Positions 49,687 through 58,989 of a stretch of DNA of 64,000 nt are shown here, piece by piece; the stretch's first letter is position 1; each line of letters opens with the position of its first letter. The position numbers were made by a program, and so were the translations under genes. Location of the stretch: NCBI RefSeq assembly GCF_018129405.1, contig NZ_JAFCLP010000003.1:248001-312000 (forward strand). Reading direction: 5' to 3'. The notes beneath the pieces were generated by a model, which made no database searches, was not told the origin of the DNA, and saw only the letters and a program-made list of their open reading frames with translations. The stretch comes from Bradyrhizobium iriomotense (GTDB taxonomy: Bacteria; Pseudomonadota; Alphaproteobacteria; Rhizobiales; Xanthobacteraceae).

Positions 49687-49840
49687 ACTCTTACCCCCGG
49701 GACGTCACAAACCGGCAGAAGCGATCAGATACAGCGGAGCCGGTGCCCGACCCCGCTAACCTGCCCTCAATTCGTGAACGTTCCGCAAATTCGCCTTCTA
49801 TCGTTTGAACGGACTGACGATTTGCCGCCCTCTAGGACTC

Positions 49841-49944
49841 TAAAGCGCGATGAGATTGGGATGAATCCTCATCGCGCTTTAGGTTGTTGTTTACGCATGA
49901 TCTTTCCGGAAAACCGCTTCGCACTTTTCCGGATCATGCTTTAG
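49841..49944. repeat. Intergenic repeat, family C copy 4
   Basis: TAAAGCGCGATGA...TCATCGCGCTTTA hairpin, then GCATGATCTTTCCGGAAAA...TTTTCCGGATCATGC hairpin, nearly identical to copy 1 at 29690. The final TTA is the minus-strand TAA stop codon of the sterol desaturase-like gene. Confidence 0.88.
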
Positions 49945-50768
49945 CGACGGAACGGATAGGCAAGCTGCCCTCCGATCTCCTTCGGCATGGTCGCTTCGTC
50001 CTTGCCATAGTCCTGCGGCAGTTTCCCCTCCGGCATGCGGAAGGTGCCGAACAGCACGTCCCAGACAGGGAACGTCCCGGCGAAATTGGTGTCGCCGCCG
50101 TCTTCGAGCGGAGTGTGGTGCCAGCGGTGGAATACCGGCGTCGCCAGCACGTATTTGAACGGCCCGAAGGTCCAGTTCAGATTGGCGTGCACGAAGGCCG
50201 AATGGAAGGTCGTGAACGGGGAGACCCAGATCATGACGTTCGGCGAGATGCCGGCCATCAGCAGCACGACGTCGACGCCGATCGTGCCGAGCATGAGATT
50301 AACGGGATGGAAACGGGCTGCCGAAATCCAGCTGATCTCCTCGGAGGAGTGATGGATCGCATGGTACTTCCAGAACTCGCCGCCATGGAATAGCCGGTGC
50401 AGCCAGTACAGCATGAAGTCCGACAGCACCAGGAACAGCACAGCCTGAACCCAGAGCGGCAATTGCGCCAGCGGGCCGTGGCCGTTGTCGTAGAAGGCGA
50501 TGAGATCGTCGGCGTCGTGGATGTTGAAGAAGACGCTCGCCCCGACGATCAGGAGCCCGATCCGCATGGTGCGGGCGAATACCGGCACGAAGAACCAGTA
50601 GCAGATGTCGGTGACAATCTCCCGCTTGCGCCACCACGGCACGCCGGGATTGCAGGCCCAGAAGTGCTCGAGCACTGTGAAGACCAGCGCGAGCACGAAA
50701 GTGACGGGGACCACCTTCGCGATGGTCTCGCCGAGCATCAGGGCGACTTGCATGGGCAGGCTCGACAT
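49941..50768 (-). CDS. Sterol desaturase/fatty acid hydroxylase family protein
   Basis: A 275-residue membrane di-iron enzyme. Histidine boxes HRLFH (near residue 143), HAIHH (near 155) and HRWHH (near 228) are complete, set between about four to five helices. Substrates in this family include sterols, hopanoids, carotenoids and fatty acids; the substrate here is not clear. GAGAGG precedes the ATG. It sits inside the Tad pilus locus, but nothing links it to pilus function. Confidence 0.9.
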   Translation of the reverse strand: MSSLPMQVALMLGETIAKVVPVTFVLALVFTVLEHFWACNPGVPWWRKREIVTDICYWFFVPVFARTMRIGLLIVGASVFFNIHDADDLIAFYDNGHGPLAQLPLWVQAVLFLVLSDFMLYWLHRLFHGGEFWKYHAIHHSSEEISWISAARFHPVNLMLGTIGVDVVLLMAGISPNVMIWVSPFTTFHSAFVHANLNWTFGPFKYVLATPVFHRWHHTPLEDGGDTNFAGTFPVWDVLFGTFRMPEGKLPQDYGKDEATMPKEIGGQLAYPFRR

Positions 50769-50887
50769 CGTCGCCTCTCTTCCGAATTGCTGGTCCTCCT
50801 ACGCCTACTCCGCGAAATTTAAGGGAGGGTGAAGCCGGCGACGCAGTTGCAGCGCGTCCGGAACCGGAGCGAATTTCGATAGGTGCT

Positions 50888-50902
50888 TTAAGGCGAAATT
50901 CA
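50888..50902 (+). promoter_or_regulatory. CtrA-like sequence and inverted repeat upstream of Flp pilin
   Basis: TTAAGGCGAAATTCA (TTAA-N7-TTCA), one base short of the CtrA full box, and very like TTAAGGCGATTTAGA upstream of cpaB. It overlaps an 8-base inverted repeat GAATTTCG (50871-50878)/CGAAATTC (50894-50901). It lies 135 bases before the pilin start. Confidence 0.4.
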
Positions 50903-51036
50903 CTTTGGGCAAAAGCATCGCGCAGGAATTGGGTTTACACGATCGAATTAACTCTACCGAAAGAGCTCGGCTCTCATGGTCTTCGCGTCAACGACAGCGC
51001 CGAACGAGGCGATCCCACACCAGATGGAGTTTGTTC

Positions 51037-51201
51037 ATGAAGAACTTGATTGCGCGTTTCGCGAAGGATGAATCCGGCGCCACCGCCATCGAATACGGCC
51101 TGATCGCCGCCGGCATCGCGCTGGCCATCATCACCGTCGTCAACAATCTCGGCAGCACGCTGAACACCAAGTTCGGCTCGATCAGCTCCTCGCTGAAGTA
51201 A
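51037..51201 (+). CDS. Flp family type IVb pilin
   Basis: The 54-residue major pilin precursor. A 14-residue leader ends KDESG, cleaved before ATAIEYGLIAAGIALAIITV, with Glu at +5 followed by Tyr, the Flp motif. The mature pilin is about 40 residues. GGAG lies 7 bases before the ATG at 51037. A terminator follows 20 bases after the stop, so the pilin can be made in excess of the downstream assembly genes. Confidence 0.95.
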   Translation: MKNLIARFAKDESGATAIEYGLIAAGIALAIITVVNNLGSTLNTKFGSISSSLK

Positions 51202-51220
51202 GCGACCGACAAACGACGGC

Positions 51221-51252
51221 AAAAGCCCCGGACCTCCGGGGCCTTTGTTTTT
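51221..51252 (+). terminator. Terminator after the pilin gene
   Basis: Stem GCCCCGGA/TCCGGGGC with a 2-base loop, preceded by AAAA and followed by CTTTGTTTTT, 20 bases after the pilin stop. Confidence 0.85.
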
Positions 51253-51271
51253 CTGAGTACGGCGAGTTCCA

Positions 51272-51418
51272 GTGGCGTTGCGAAAGTACAGAACGGATGC
51301 CGCGGTTGCGGCGAGCGAGGCGCAGGCGGCGCCGACCGGCTCGCCGGCCTATTGGGTGTGCCTTGCACTGCTGCTGGCAACGGTCGCACTCGCCGCGCGC
51401 ATTGCCAGCCTCTGGTGA
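51272..51418 (+). CDS. 48-residue single-helix membrane protein between pilin and cpaA
   Basis: GTG at 51272 opens a 48-residue frame: a short basic start (LRKYRTD), an Ala/Glu/Pro-rich linker, then one hydrophobic helix WVCLALLLATVALAARIASL ending at TGA (51416-51418). Third codon positions are strongly GC-biased as in neighbouring genes. The ribosome site is weak (GCGAG). It lies between the pilin terminator and cpaA. I do not recognise the family; it may be a small pilus-locus protein or a chance frame. Confidence 0.5.
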   Translation: MALRKYRTDAAVAASEAQAAPTGSPAYWVCLALLLATVALAARIASLW

Positions 51419-51540
51419 GCACGCCTCTGGCGGACTGCGCCCAGCCGGCCGCTGCTGCCGTTGTCGGTTTGTTTAGCACTGCCGGCTAGCATCGCGCGAC
51501 GCCAGACCCCGCGACAAATCCAGGCCTCAAGACGCAGCCC

Positions 51541-52065
51541 ATGATCCTCGACCTTGCGCGCCTCCTGCTCTTCCCGGCCCTGCTGGCGTTCGCCGCCGCG
51601 AGCGATCTCTTCACGATGACCATCTCGAACCGTGTATCGCTGGCGCTGGTCGCGGGCTTCTTCGTGCTCGCCCTTGCCGGTGGCATGGCACCTTACGAGA
51701 TGCTCAGTCATGTCGGCGCCGGCGCGCTTCTGCTGGTCGTGGCCTTCACGTGCTTTGCGATGGGCTGGGTCGGCGGCGGCGACGCCAAGGTCGCAGCCTC
51801 CGTCGCGCTCTGGTTCGGCTTCGCGCACCTGATGAACTTCCTGCTCTACGCCTCGCTGTTCGGCGGCGCGCTGACGCTGCTCCTGCTCCAGTTCCGGCAA
51901 TGGCCGTTGCCCTACGGCCTCGCGGGCCAAGCCTGGCTTGCACGACTGCACGCCAAGGAGAGCGGCATACCCTACGGCATCGCGCTCGCGCTGAGCGCGC
52001 TGATGGTCTACCCGGAGACCGAATGGGTGAAGGCGATCGACCTCGCTCACCTCGCACTGCGCTGA
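51541..52065 (+). CDS. cpaA: Prepilin peptidase CpaA (A24 family)
   Basis: A 174-residue membrane aspartyl protease that cleaves Flp and TadE/G leaders. The two catalytic Asp are in AASDLFTMTISN (residue 22) and GGGDAKV (near 81, the GxGD motif). It has about six helices and no N-terminal methylase domain, as usual for TadV/CpaA. First assembly gene of the plus-strand cpa series. Confidence 0.93.
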   Translation: MILDLARLLLFPALLAFAAASDLFTMTISNRVSLALVAGFFVLALAGGMAPYEMLSHVGAGALLLVVAFTCFAMGWVGGGDAKVAASVALWFGFAHLMNFLLYASLFGGALTLLLLQFRQWPLPYGLAGQAWLARLHAKESGIPYGIALALSALMVYPETEWVKAIDLAHLALR

Positions 52066-52086
52066 ACACACCGGGTAAACCCGGCG

Positions 52087-52118
52087 TTAAGGCGATTTAG
52101 ATACGCCTCATTAACCAT
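52087..52118 (+). promoter_or_regulatory. Possible CtrA-controlled promoter of cpaB
   Basis: TTAAGGCGATTTAGA (imperfect TTAA-N7-TTAA) at 52087-52101 and the half-site TTAACCAT at 52111-52118, with AGGCG/CGCCT forming a small hairpin between. They lie in the 128-base gap before cpaB. Confidence 0.4.
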
Positions 52119-52193
52119 GCTTTGACGAATAGCTGGTCAACTGCCGATTACGGCGGCGGCAGCGTCGCGGCGTCTTGTTGGAAAGTGAAGCGT

Positions 52194-52994
52194 ATGAATA
52201 GGGCACGCATTGTCGTCCTGACGGTCGCCATCTGCGCCGGCGGCGTCGCCGCGTACCTGGCGAGCGGCTCGGACAATTCTGCGCCGCCTCCGGTGGCTCC
52301 GGTCGCGCAGCTTCCGACCGTCGACGTGCTGGTGGCCAAGAACGACATCGGTCTCGGCCAGACCGTCAAGCCTGAAGACGTGCAATGGCAGACCTGGCCG
52401 GCCGCGACCGCCAGCTCGACGTTCATCCGCCGCAACGAGCGCCCGGAGGGCGCAACCCAGGTGACGGGCTCGATCGCACGCGCCCCCTTCATCCAGGGTG
52501 AGCCGATCCGCGACCAGAAGCTGGTCAAGGCCGAGGGCTCCGGCTTCATGGCGGCGATCCTGCCCACCGGCATGCGCGCGATCTCGACCGAGATCTCGCC
52601 GGAGACCGGCGCAGGCGGCTTCATCCTGCCCAACGATCGCGTCGACGTGCTTCTGACCCGCCGCCTCAAGAACCCCGATCAGAGCAGCGGCGCCCCCGAT
52701 ATCATCAGCTCCGAGATCATTCTGGCCAATATCCGAGTCCTGGCCATCGACCAGGCACCAAAGGAAAAGGACGGCCAGAACGCGGTGGTCGGCAAGACCG
52801 TCACCCTCGAGCTCAATCCCGCACAGACGGCGACACTGTCCGCCGCGCGCCAGAGCGGCACGCTGTCGCTGGCGTTGCGCAGCATCGCCGACGTCAAGAT
52901 GAGCGAGATCACGCTCGATGATTCCGCACAGAAGCGCGATGGCGTTTCGATCATTCGCTACGGCATCCCGAGCGCGACGGCAAAGGCACGATGA
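52194..52994 (+). CDS. cpaB: Flp pilus assembly protein CpaB
   Basis: A 266-residue periplasmic protein anchored by an N-terminal helix. A SAF domain (VDVLVAKNDIGLGQTVKPEDV) is at about residues 45-110 and an RcpC/CpaB domain follows to the end. It supports secretin function. The ATG at 52194 follows GGAAAGTGAAG. It overlaps cpaC by 4 bases. Confidence 0.93.
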   Translation: MNRARIVVLTVAICAGGVAAYLASGSDNSAPPPVAPVAQLPTVDVLVAKNDIGLGQTVKPEDVQWQTWPAATASSTFIRRNERPEGATQVTGSIARAPFIQGEPIRDQKLVKAEGSGFMAAILPTGMRAISTEISPETGAGGFILPNDRVDVLLTRRLKNPDQSSGAPDIISSEIILANIRVLAIDQAPKEKDGQNAVVGKTVTLELNPAQTATLSAARQSGTLSLALRSIADVKMSEITLDDSAQKRDGVSIIRYGIPSATAKAR

Positions 52995-54475
52995 GGGCAG
53001 TCGATATGAAATGCAGGGCAGATCTGACGACGATGCGAACCTCCGTGGTCCGCGCCCTGTCGTTATCGGCCGCCCTCGCGCTGGTGCTCGACCCGGCGCT
53101 GACCCCCGTGGTCGCCGCCAACTATCGCCCCGTGGCGCCGGCCGCCGCCGACGGCCAGATGAACGCGCGCTTCCTTTCACTCGGCGTCGGCAAATCGATC
53201 GTGATCGATCTGCCGCGCGACATCAAGGACGTGCTGGTCGCCGACCCCAAAATCGCCAATGCGGTGGTGCGCTCGGCGCAGCGCGCCTACATCATCGGCG
53301 CCTCGGTCGGCCAGACCAACATCGTGTTCTTTGATTCCGCCGGCCAGCAGATCGCGGCCTACGACATCGCGGTCAAGCGCGACCTCAACGGCGTGCGCGC
53401 CGCATTGAAGCAGGTCCTGCCTAATTCCGACATCCAGATCGACGGGCTCGGCGAGGGTGTCGTTCTGACCGGCAGTGTGGCTAGTCCAATGGAGGCGCAG
53501 CAGGCCAACGAACTCGCCGCGCGCCTCGCCGGCGGCGCCGACAAGGTGGTGAACTCGATCGTGGTCCGCGGCCGCGACCAGGTCATGCTGAAGGTGACGG
53601 TGGCCGAGGTCCAGCGCAGCATCGTCAAGCAGCTCGGCATCGACCTCTCCGCGAACCTGAACTACGGCACCTCGGTGGTGAGCTTCACCAACTCGAACCC
53701 GTTCACGGCCCTAGGTCGCAATCTCGTGGACGGCAACAATCTGACCACGAAGTTCGGCACGTCGGTGCAGGCCACGCTGCGCGCGATGGAGACCGCGGGC
53801 GTGATCCGGACGCTGGCGGAGCCGAACCTGACCGCGATCTCCGGCGAGTCGGCGACCTTCATCGCCGGCGGCGAATTCCCGGTGCCGGCAGGCTATGCGT
53901 GCGATCCCACGACGCATGTCTGTACAACCCAGATCAGCTTCAAGAAGTTCGGCATCTCGCTCAACTTCACCCCCGTCGTTCTGACCGAGGGCAAGATCAG
54001 CCTGCGCGTGATGACCGAGGTCTCGGAGCTTTCGAACGAGAATTCGATCACCCTGTCGCAGGCGGTGACGTCGACGTCGGTGAACTCGCTGACGGTGCCC
54101 TCGATCCGGACCCGCCGCGCCGAGACCTCGCTGGAAATTCCCTCCGGCGGCGCCATGGCGATGGCCGGCCTGATCCAGCAGCAGACCAAGCAGGCGGTGA
54201 GCGGACTGCCGGGCCTGATGCAGCTTCCGGTCCTCGGCACGCTGTTCCGCAGCCGCGACTTCGTCAACAACGCGACCGAGCTGGTTGTGATCGTGACGCC
54301 TTATGTCGTTCGCGCAACGGCGCCGAAGGACCTGTCGCGGCCGGATGACGGCTTCGCCGCGCCTGCGGACCCGCAGGCTGAGCTGATCGGCAACATCAAC
54401 CGCATCTATGGCGTGCCCGGCCGGGCCGAACCGGCCCGGAATTACCGTGGCACCTACGGCTTCATCACCGACTGA
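52991..54475 (+). CDS. cpaC: Tad pilus outer-membrane secretin CpaC
   Basis: A 494-residue secretin. Signal peptide, N-terminal pilus assembly domain (VGKSIVIDLPRDIKDVLVADPKIANAV), BON-like segment (VVLTGSVASPMEAQQANELA), then the T2SS/T3SS secretin channel domain from about residue 230 with VPSIRTRRAETSLEIPSGG and a conserved FRSRDFVNNATELVVIVTPY near 420. It starts in an ATGA overlap with cpaB. Confidence 0.95.
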   Translation: MRAVDMKCRADLTTMRTSVVRALSLSAALALVLDPALTPVVAANYRPVAPAAADGQMNARFLSLGVGKSIVIDLPRDIKDVLVADPKIANAVVRSAQRAYIIGASVGQTNIVFFDSAGQQIAAYDIAVKRDLNGVRAALKQVLPNSDIQIDGLGEGVVLTGSVASPMEAQQANELAARLAGGADKVVNSIVVRGRDQVMLKVTVAEVQRSIVKQLGIDLSANLNYGTSVVSFTNSNPFTALGRNLVDGNNLTTKFGTSVQATLRAMETAGVIRTLAEPNLTAISGESATFIAGGEFPVPAGYACDPTTHVCTTQISFKKFGISLNFTPVVLTEGKISLRVMTEVSELSNENSITLSQAVTSTSVNSLTVPSIRTRRAETSLEIPSGGAMAMAGLIQQQTKQAVSGLPGLMQLPVLGTLFRSRDFVNNATELVVIVTPYVVRATAPKDLSRPDDGFAAPADPQAELIGNINRIYGVPGRAEPARNYRGTYGFITD

Positions 54476-54495
54476 GGCGGAACGGGGACTTCGAG

Positions 54496-55230
54496 ATGAC
54501 CACAAGACCACCCCAGCTTCGCAAACGCGCCATCGGCTTCGGCGGCGCGCTCGTCGGCATCGCGCTTGCGCTCGGCGGCTGCCAGCACGATGAAGTGACG
54601 ACCGCCTCCATTCCCGACGACTACAAGCAGCGTCACCCGATCGCGGTCGAGGAGCAGAACCGCTCGATCGTCGTCTTCGTCGGCCACGCCCGCGGCGGGT
54701 TGACCGCCGCCCAGCGCGCCGACGTGATGGGCCTGGCATCGGCCTGGCTGCACGAAGGCACCGGCGCCATCCATATCGATGTGCCGTCCGGCACGCCGAA
54801 TGCCCGCCCGGCAGCCGAGTCGATGCGTGAGATCCAGGCGATGCTGAGTGCTGCGGGCATTCCGCCGCGCGGCATCATCACCCGTCCCTACCAGCCGCAA
54901 GACAAGCGCTTCCTGCCGCCGATCCGGCTGACCTATTCCAGGATCGCCGCAGTCGCGGGTCCCTGCGGCCTGTGGCCGGAGGACATCGGCCCGTCGATGA
55001 AGAACAAGAGCTGGTTCGAGAACAAGGACTACTACAATTACGGCTGCGCCTATCAGCGCAACATGGCCGCCATGGTCGACAACCCGGCGGACCTCGAGCA
55101 GCCGCGTTCCGAAACGCCGTCCTACACGACGCGGCGCACCGCTGCGTTCGAGAAGTATCGCAAGGGAACTCCGACGGCCGTCGTCTATCCTGAAGCCGAA
55201 AAGGCCAAACTCAGCGAAACCGGCAAATGA
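54496..55230 (+). CDS. cpaD: Tad pilus lipoprotein CpaD
   Basis: A 244-residue outer-membrane lipoprotein with lipobox ALGGC near residue 32. The CpaD core includes DDYKQRHPIAVEEQNRS and YSRIAAVAGPCGLWPEDI and a conserved NYGCAYQRNMAAMVDNPADL segment. It probably supports secretin assembly. It overlaps cpaE by 4 bases. Confidence 0.94.
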   Translation: MTTRPPQLRKRAIGFGGALVGIALALGGCQHDEVTTASIPDDYKQRHPIAVEEQNRSIVVFVGHARGGLTAAQRADVMGLASAWLHEGTGAIHIDVPSGTPNARPAAESMREIQAMLSAAGIPPRGIITRPYQPQDKRFLPPIRLTYSRIAAVAGPCGLWPEDIGPSMKNKSWFENKDYYNYGCAYQRNMAAMVDNPADLEQPRSETPSYTTRRTAAFEKYRKGTPTAVVYPEAEKAKLSETGK

Positions 55231-56495
55231 TCAGCTACGCTCGCCAGCCCCAAGAAGAGCAGCCGGAAGCGTCGCTCCCCCCGGTCGAGGAGCATATTGC
55301 GCCAGCGCCGCGCGTTTCGGTCCAGGCTTTCTGCGAGACCGTGGAGACCGCTGCCGCTGTGCAGTCGGCCGGTGAGGATCGCCGCCTCGGCAAGGCCCAC
55401 CTGAAGATCCAGATGGGCGGCATGGCGGCCGCGATCGAAGCCTACCGCTCGGCCCCCACGCCGAACGTGATCGTGCTCGAGAGCGACGGCCGCAACGACC
55501 TCCTGGGCGGCCTCGACCAGCTCGCCACCGTCTGCGACGCCGGCACCCGCGTGGTGGTGATCGGCCGCATCAATGACGTCACACTCTATCGCGAGCTGGT
55601 GCGTCGCGGCGTCAGCGACTACGTGCTCGCGCCGGTCGGCCCCATCGACGTCGTGCGCTCGATCTGCAACCTGTTCTCCGCACCGGAAGCCAAGGCGGTC
55701 GGCCGCATCATCGCGGTGGTCGGCGCCAAGGGCGGCGTCGGCGCGTCCACCATCTCCCATAACGTCGCCTGGGCGATCGCGCGCGATCTCGCGATGGACG
55801 CGGTGGTTGCCGATCTCGACCTCGCCTTCGGCACCGCCGGGCTCGACTACAATCAGGACCCGCCGCAGGGCATTGCCGACGCGGTGTTCTCGCCCGACCG
55901 CGTCGATACCGCCTTCATCGACCGTCTGCTGTCGAAATGCACCGACCACCTCAGCCTGCTGGCGGCGCCCGCCACGCTCGACCGGGTCTATGATTTCGGC
56001 ACCGACGCCTTCGATGCCGTGTTCGACACGCTGCGTGCCACCATGCCCTGCATCGTGCTCGACATCCCGCACCAATGGTCGGGCTGGACCAAGCGCGCCC
56101 TGATCGGCGCGGACGACATCCTGATCGTGGCGGCGCCGGACCTTGCCAATCTGCGCAACACCAAGAACCTGTTCGACCTGCTGAAGGCCTCGCGCCCGAA
56201 CGACCGGCCGCCGCTCTACTGCCTGAACCAGGTCGGCATCCCGAAACGTCCGGAAATCGCCGCCACCGAGTTCGCCAAGGCAATCGAGAGCCAGCCGGTC
56301 GTCTCGATCCCGTTCGAGCCGCAGATCTTCGGCTCGGCAGCCAACAACGGCCAGATGATCGCGGAGATCTCTGCCAACCACAAGTCGATCGAGATGTTCC
56401 TCCAGATCGCCCAGCGCCTGACCGGCCGCAGCGAGACGAAGAAACAAAAGTCGTCCTTGCTTTCACCCCTGATTGAGAAGTTGCGGCGAAAATAA
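55227..56495 (+). CDS. cpaE: Pilus localisation ATPase CpaE (MinD/ParA-like)
   Basis: A 422-residue protein. Residues about 60-150 form a receiver-like domain without an obvious phospho-acceptor cluster, and from about 160 a MinD-type ATPase with deviant Walker A (GAKGGVGASTISHN). CpaE positions the Tad machine at the cell pole in Caulobacter. Overlaps cpaD by 4 bases; cpaF follows after 21. Confidence 0.94.
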   Translation: MISYARQPQEEQPEASLPPVEEHIAPAPRVSVQAFCETVETAAAVQSAGEDRRLGKAHLKIQMGGMAAAIEAYRSAPTPNVIVLESDGRNDLLGGLDQLATVCDAGTRVVVIGRINDVTLYRELVRRGVSDYVLAPVGPIDVVRSICNLFSAPEAKAVGRIIAVVGAKGGVGASTISHNVAWAIARDLAMDAVVADLDLAFGTAGLDYNQDPPQGIADAVFSPDRVDTAFIDRLLSKCTDHLSLLAAPATLDRVYDFGTDAFDAVFDTLRATMPCIVLDIPHQWSGWTKRALIGADDILIVAAPDLANLRNTKNLFDLLKASRPNDRPPLYCLNQVGIPKRPEIAATEFAKAIESQPVVSIPFEPQIFGSAANNGQMIAEISANHKSIEMFLQIAQRLTGRSETKKQKSSLLSPLIEKLRRK

Positions 56496-56516
56496 GCCGC
56501 CGCATGGAGTCGTTAA

Positions 56517-57986
56517 GTGTTCGGTAAGCGTAGCGGAACAGACACCGACTTTCGGGCCCCCAAGCCCGGCGCCGTGTCGCCAGAGCCTGTCGCGGCTCCG
56601 GCGCCGACGGTGTCGCGCGCGCCGCCCCCGCCGGCCGTCGCCTCGCCGCCGCTTGCCCCGATCAAAGCCCCGCCGCCGCCTCCGATGGAGAACCGCCGCT
56701 CGGACAATTATTACGAGGTCAAGGCAACCATCTTCGGCGCGCTGATCGAGGCGATCGACCTTGCCCAGCTCGCCAAGCTCGATTCGGAATCGGCCCGCGA
56801 GGAAATCCGCGACATCGTCAACGAGATCATCGCGATCAAGAACATCGTGATGTCGATCGCCGAGCAGGAGGAGCTGCTCGACGACATCTGCAACGACGTG
56901 CTCGGCTACGGTCCGCTGGAGCCGCTGCTGTCGCGCGACGACATCGCGGACATCATGGTCAACGGCGCCAACACCGTCTACATCGAGGTCGCCGGCAAGA
57001 TCCAACGTACCGGCATCCGCTTCCGCGACAACCAGCAGCTCCTCAATATCTGCCAGCGCATCGTCAGCCAGGTCGGCCGGCGCGTCGACGAATCCTCGCC
57101 GATCTGCGACGCACGCCTCGCCGACGGCTCCCGCGTCAATGCCATCGTGCCGCCGCTGTCGATCGACGGGCCCGCGCTCACCATCCGCAAGTTCAAGAAG
57201 GACAAGCTGACGCTGGATCAGCTCGTCAAGTTCGGCGCGATCTCGCCCGAGGGCGCCGAGATCCTCCAGATCATCGGCCGCGTCCGCTGCAACGTGCTGA
57301 TCTCCGGCGGTACCGGCTCGGGCAAGACCACGCTGCTCAACTGCCTCACCAACTACATCGAACACGACGAGCGCGTCATCACCTGCGAGGACGCCGCCGA
57401 GCTCCAGCTCCAGCAGCCCCATGTGGTGCGGCTCGAGACCCGCCCGCCCAACATCGAGGGCGAGGGCCAGGTCACCATGCGCGAGCTGGTACGCAACTGC
57501 CTGCGTATGCGTCCTGAACGGATCATCGTCGGCGAAGTCCGCGGACCCGAGGCGTTCGACCTGTTGCAGGCCATGAACACCGGCCACGACGGCTCGATGG
57601 GCACGCTGCACGCCAACAATCCGCGCGAGGCGCTCTCGCGCTGCGAATCCATGATCACGATGGGCGGCTTTTCGCTTCCGTCGCGAACAATTCGCGAGAT
57701 GATCTGCGCCTCGATCGACGTCATCGTCCAGGCGGCGCGCCTGCGCGACGGCTCGCGCCGCATCACCCACATCACCGAGGTGATGGGCATGGAAGGCGAC
57801 ACCATCATCACCCAGGACATCTTCGTCTACGACCTGATCGGCGAGGACGCCAACGGCAAGATCATCGGCCGGCACCGCTCGACCGGCATCGGCCGTCCGA
57901 AGTTCTGGGAACGCGCCCGTTATTACGGCGACGAGAAGCGCCTTGCCGCCGCGCTGGACGCTGCGGAAGTGGCGCCGACGAAATGA
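56517..57986 (+). CDS. cpaF: Pilus assembly/retraction ATPase CpaF (TadA)
   Basis: A 489-residue hexameric ATPase powering Tad pilus extension (and retraction in Caulobacter). A proline-rich N-terminal 65 residues is followed by the core: Walker [10 protein letters not shown] near 262, Asp box, Walker [15 protein letters not shown] and His box [13 protein letters not shown]. The start is GTG at 56517. The end is 17 bases before the ATG of tadB. Confidence 0.96.
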   Translation: MFGKRSGTDTDFRAPKPGAVSPEPVAAPAPTVSRAPPPPAVASPPLAPIKAPPPPPMENRRSDNYYEVKATIFGALIEAIDLAQLAKLDSESAREEIRDIVNEIIAIKNIVMSIAEQEELLDDICNDVLGYGPLEPLLSRDDIADIMVNGANTVYIEVAGKIQRTGIRFRDNQQLLNICQRIVSQVGRRVDESSPICDARLADGSRVNAIVPPLSIDGPALTIRKFKKDKLTLDQLVKFGAISPEGAEILQIIGRVRCNVLISGGTGSGKTTLLNCLTNYIEHDERVITCEDAAELQLQQPHVVRLETRPPNIEGEGQVTMRELVRNCLRMRPERIIVGEVRGPEAFDLLQAMNTGHDGSMGTLHANNPREALSRCESMITMGGFSLPSRTIREMICASIDVIVQAARLRDGSRRITHITEVMGMEGDTIITQDIFVYDLIGEDANGKIIGRHRSTGIGRPKFWERARYYGDEKRLAAALDAAEVAPTK

Positions 57987-58002
57987 GCGGATCAGCAACG
58001 CC

Positions 58003-58980
58003 ATGAACATGCAGGTCCTCGCCCTCGCCTTCCTCGCCACCGCCGCTGTCGGCGGCATCGCCTGGGTCTTCCTCTACCCGTTGCTGTCCGGAGAGCGGCA
58101 GGCGGAAAACCGCCGCGCCTCGATCGCGCGTGCCGACGCGCCCGCGGCCAAGCAGACCGAAAAGAGCCAGCGGTCGCGCCGCGAGCAGGTCGAGAGTTCG
58201 CTGAAGGATCTCGAGGCACGGCGTCAGCAGGAGAAGAGCGTTCCGCTCAGCGTCCGCCTGTCACAGGCAGGGCTGGACTGGACACCGCAGAAATTCTGGA
58301 TCGTGTCCGCGGTCGTGGCGGGCGTGCTGTTCGCGGCCGCCATGTTCGTCGGCGGCGGCCTGCTCGGCGCCGCCGGCCTTGCCTTTGCCGGCGGCCTCGG
58401 CCTGCCGCGCTGGGCACTCGGCTTCCTGAAGAAGCGCCGCGAAGCCAAATTCCTGAAGGCGCTGCCCGACGCCGTCGACGTGATCGTCCGCGGCATCAAG
58501 GCGGGCCTGCCGCTGTTCGAATCGATCAAGGTCGTCGCCGCCGATTCGCCCGAGCCGCTGCGCAGCGAGTTCCTGGCGATCATCGAGACGCAGGCGATCG
58601 GCATGCCGCTCGGCGAAGCTTGCTCGCGCCTCTACGACCGGATGCCGCTGCCGGAAGCCAATTTCTTCGGGATCGTCATCTCGATCCAGCAGAAGTCGGG
58701 CGGCAATCTCTCCGAAGCGCTCGGCAACCTCTCCAAGGTGCTGCGTGACCGCAAGAAGATGAAGGAAAAGATCCAGGCGATGTCGATGGAAGCCAAGGCC
58801 TCGGCCGGCATCATCGGCTCGCTGCCGCCGATCGTGATGTTCCTCGTTTATCTCACGACGCCGCACTACATCTCGCTGCTGTGGACCCATCCTACCGGAC
58901 AGCTCATGCTGGTCGGCTGCGTCATCTGGATGTCGATCGGCATCATGGTGATGAAGAAGATGATCAATTTCGATTTCTGA
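58003..58980 (+). CDS. tadB: Tad inner-membrane platform protein TadB
   Basis: A 325-residue protein with a T2SSF domain (PDAVDVIVRGIKAGLPLFES ... FFGIVISIQQKSGGNLSEAL), one N-terminal helix, two in the middle and one at the C-terminus. With TadC it forms the platform on which CpaF acts. The ATG at 58003 is chosen for the N-terminal helix; an upstream frame would run into cpaF. Confidence 0.94.
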   Translation: MNMQVLALAFLATAAVGGIAWVFLYPLLSGERQAENRRASIARADAPAAKQTEKSQRSRREQVESSLKDLEARRQQEKSVPLSVRLSQAGLDWTPQKFWIVSAVVAGVLFAAAMFVGGGLLGAAGLAFAGGLGLPRWALGFLKKRREAKFLKALPDAVDVIVRGIKAGLPLFESIKVVAADSPEPLRSEFLAIIETQAIGMPLGEACSRLYDRMPLPEANFFGIVISIQQKSGGNLSEALGNLSKVLRDRKKMKEKIQAMSMEAKASAGIIGSLPPIVMFLVYLTTPHYISLLWTHPTGQLMLVGCVIWMSIGIMVMKKMINFDF

Positions 58981-58989
58981 CGGTGGCGC

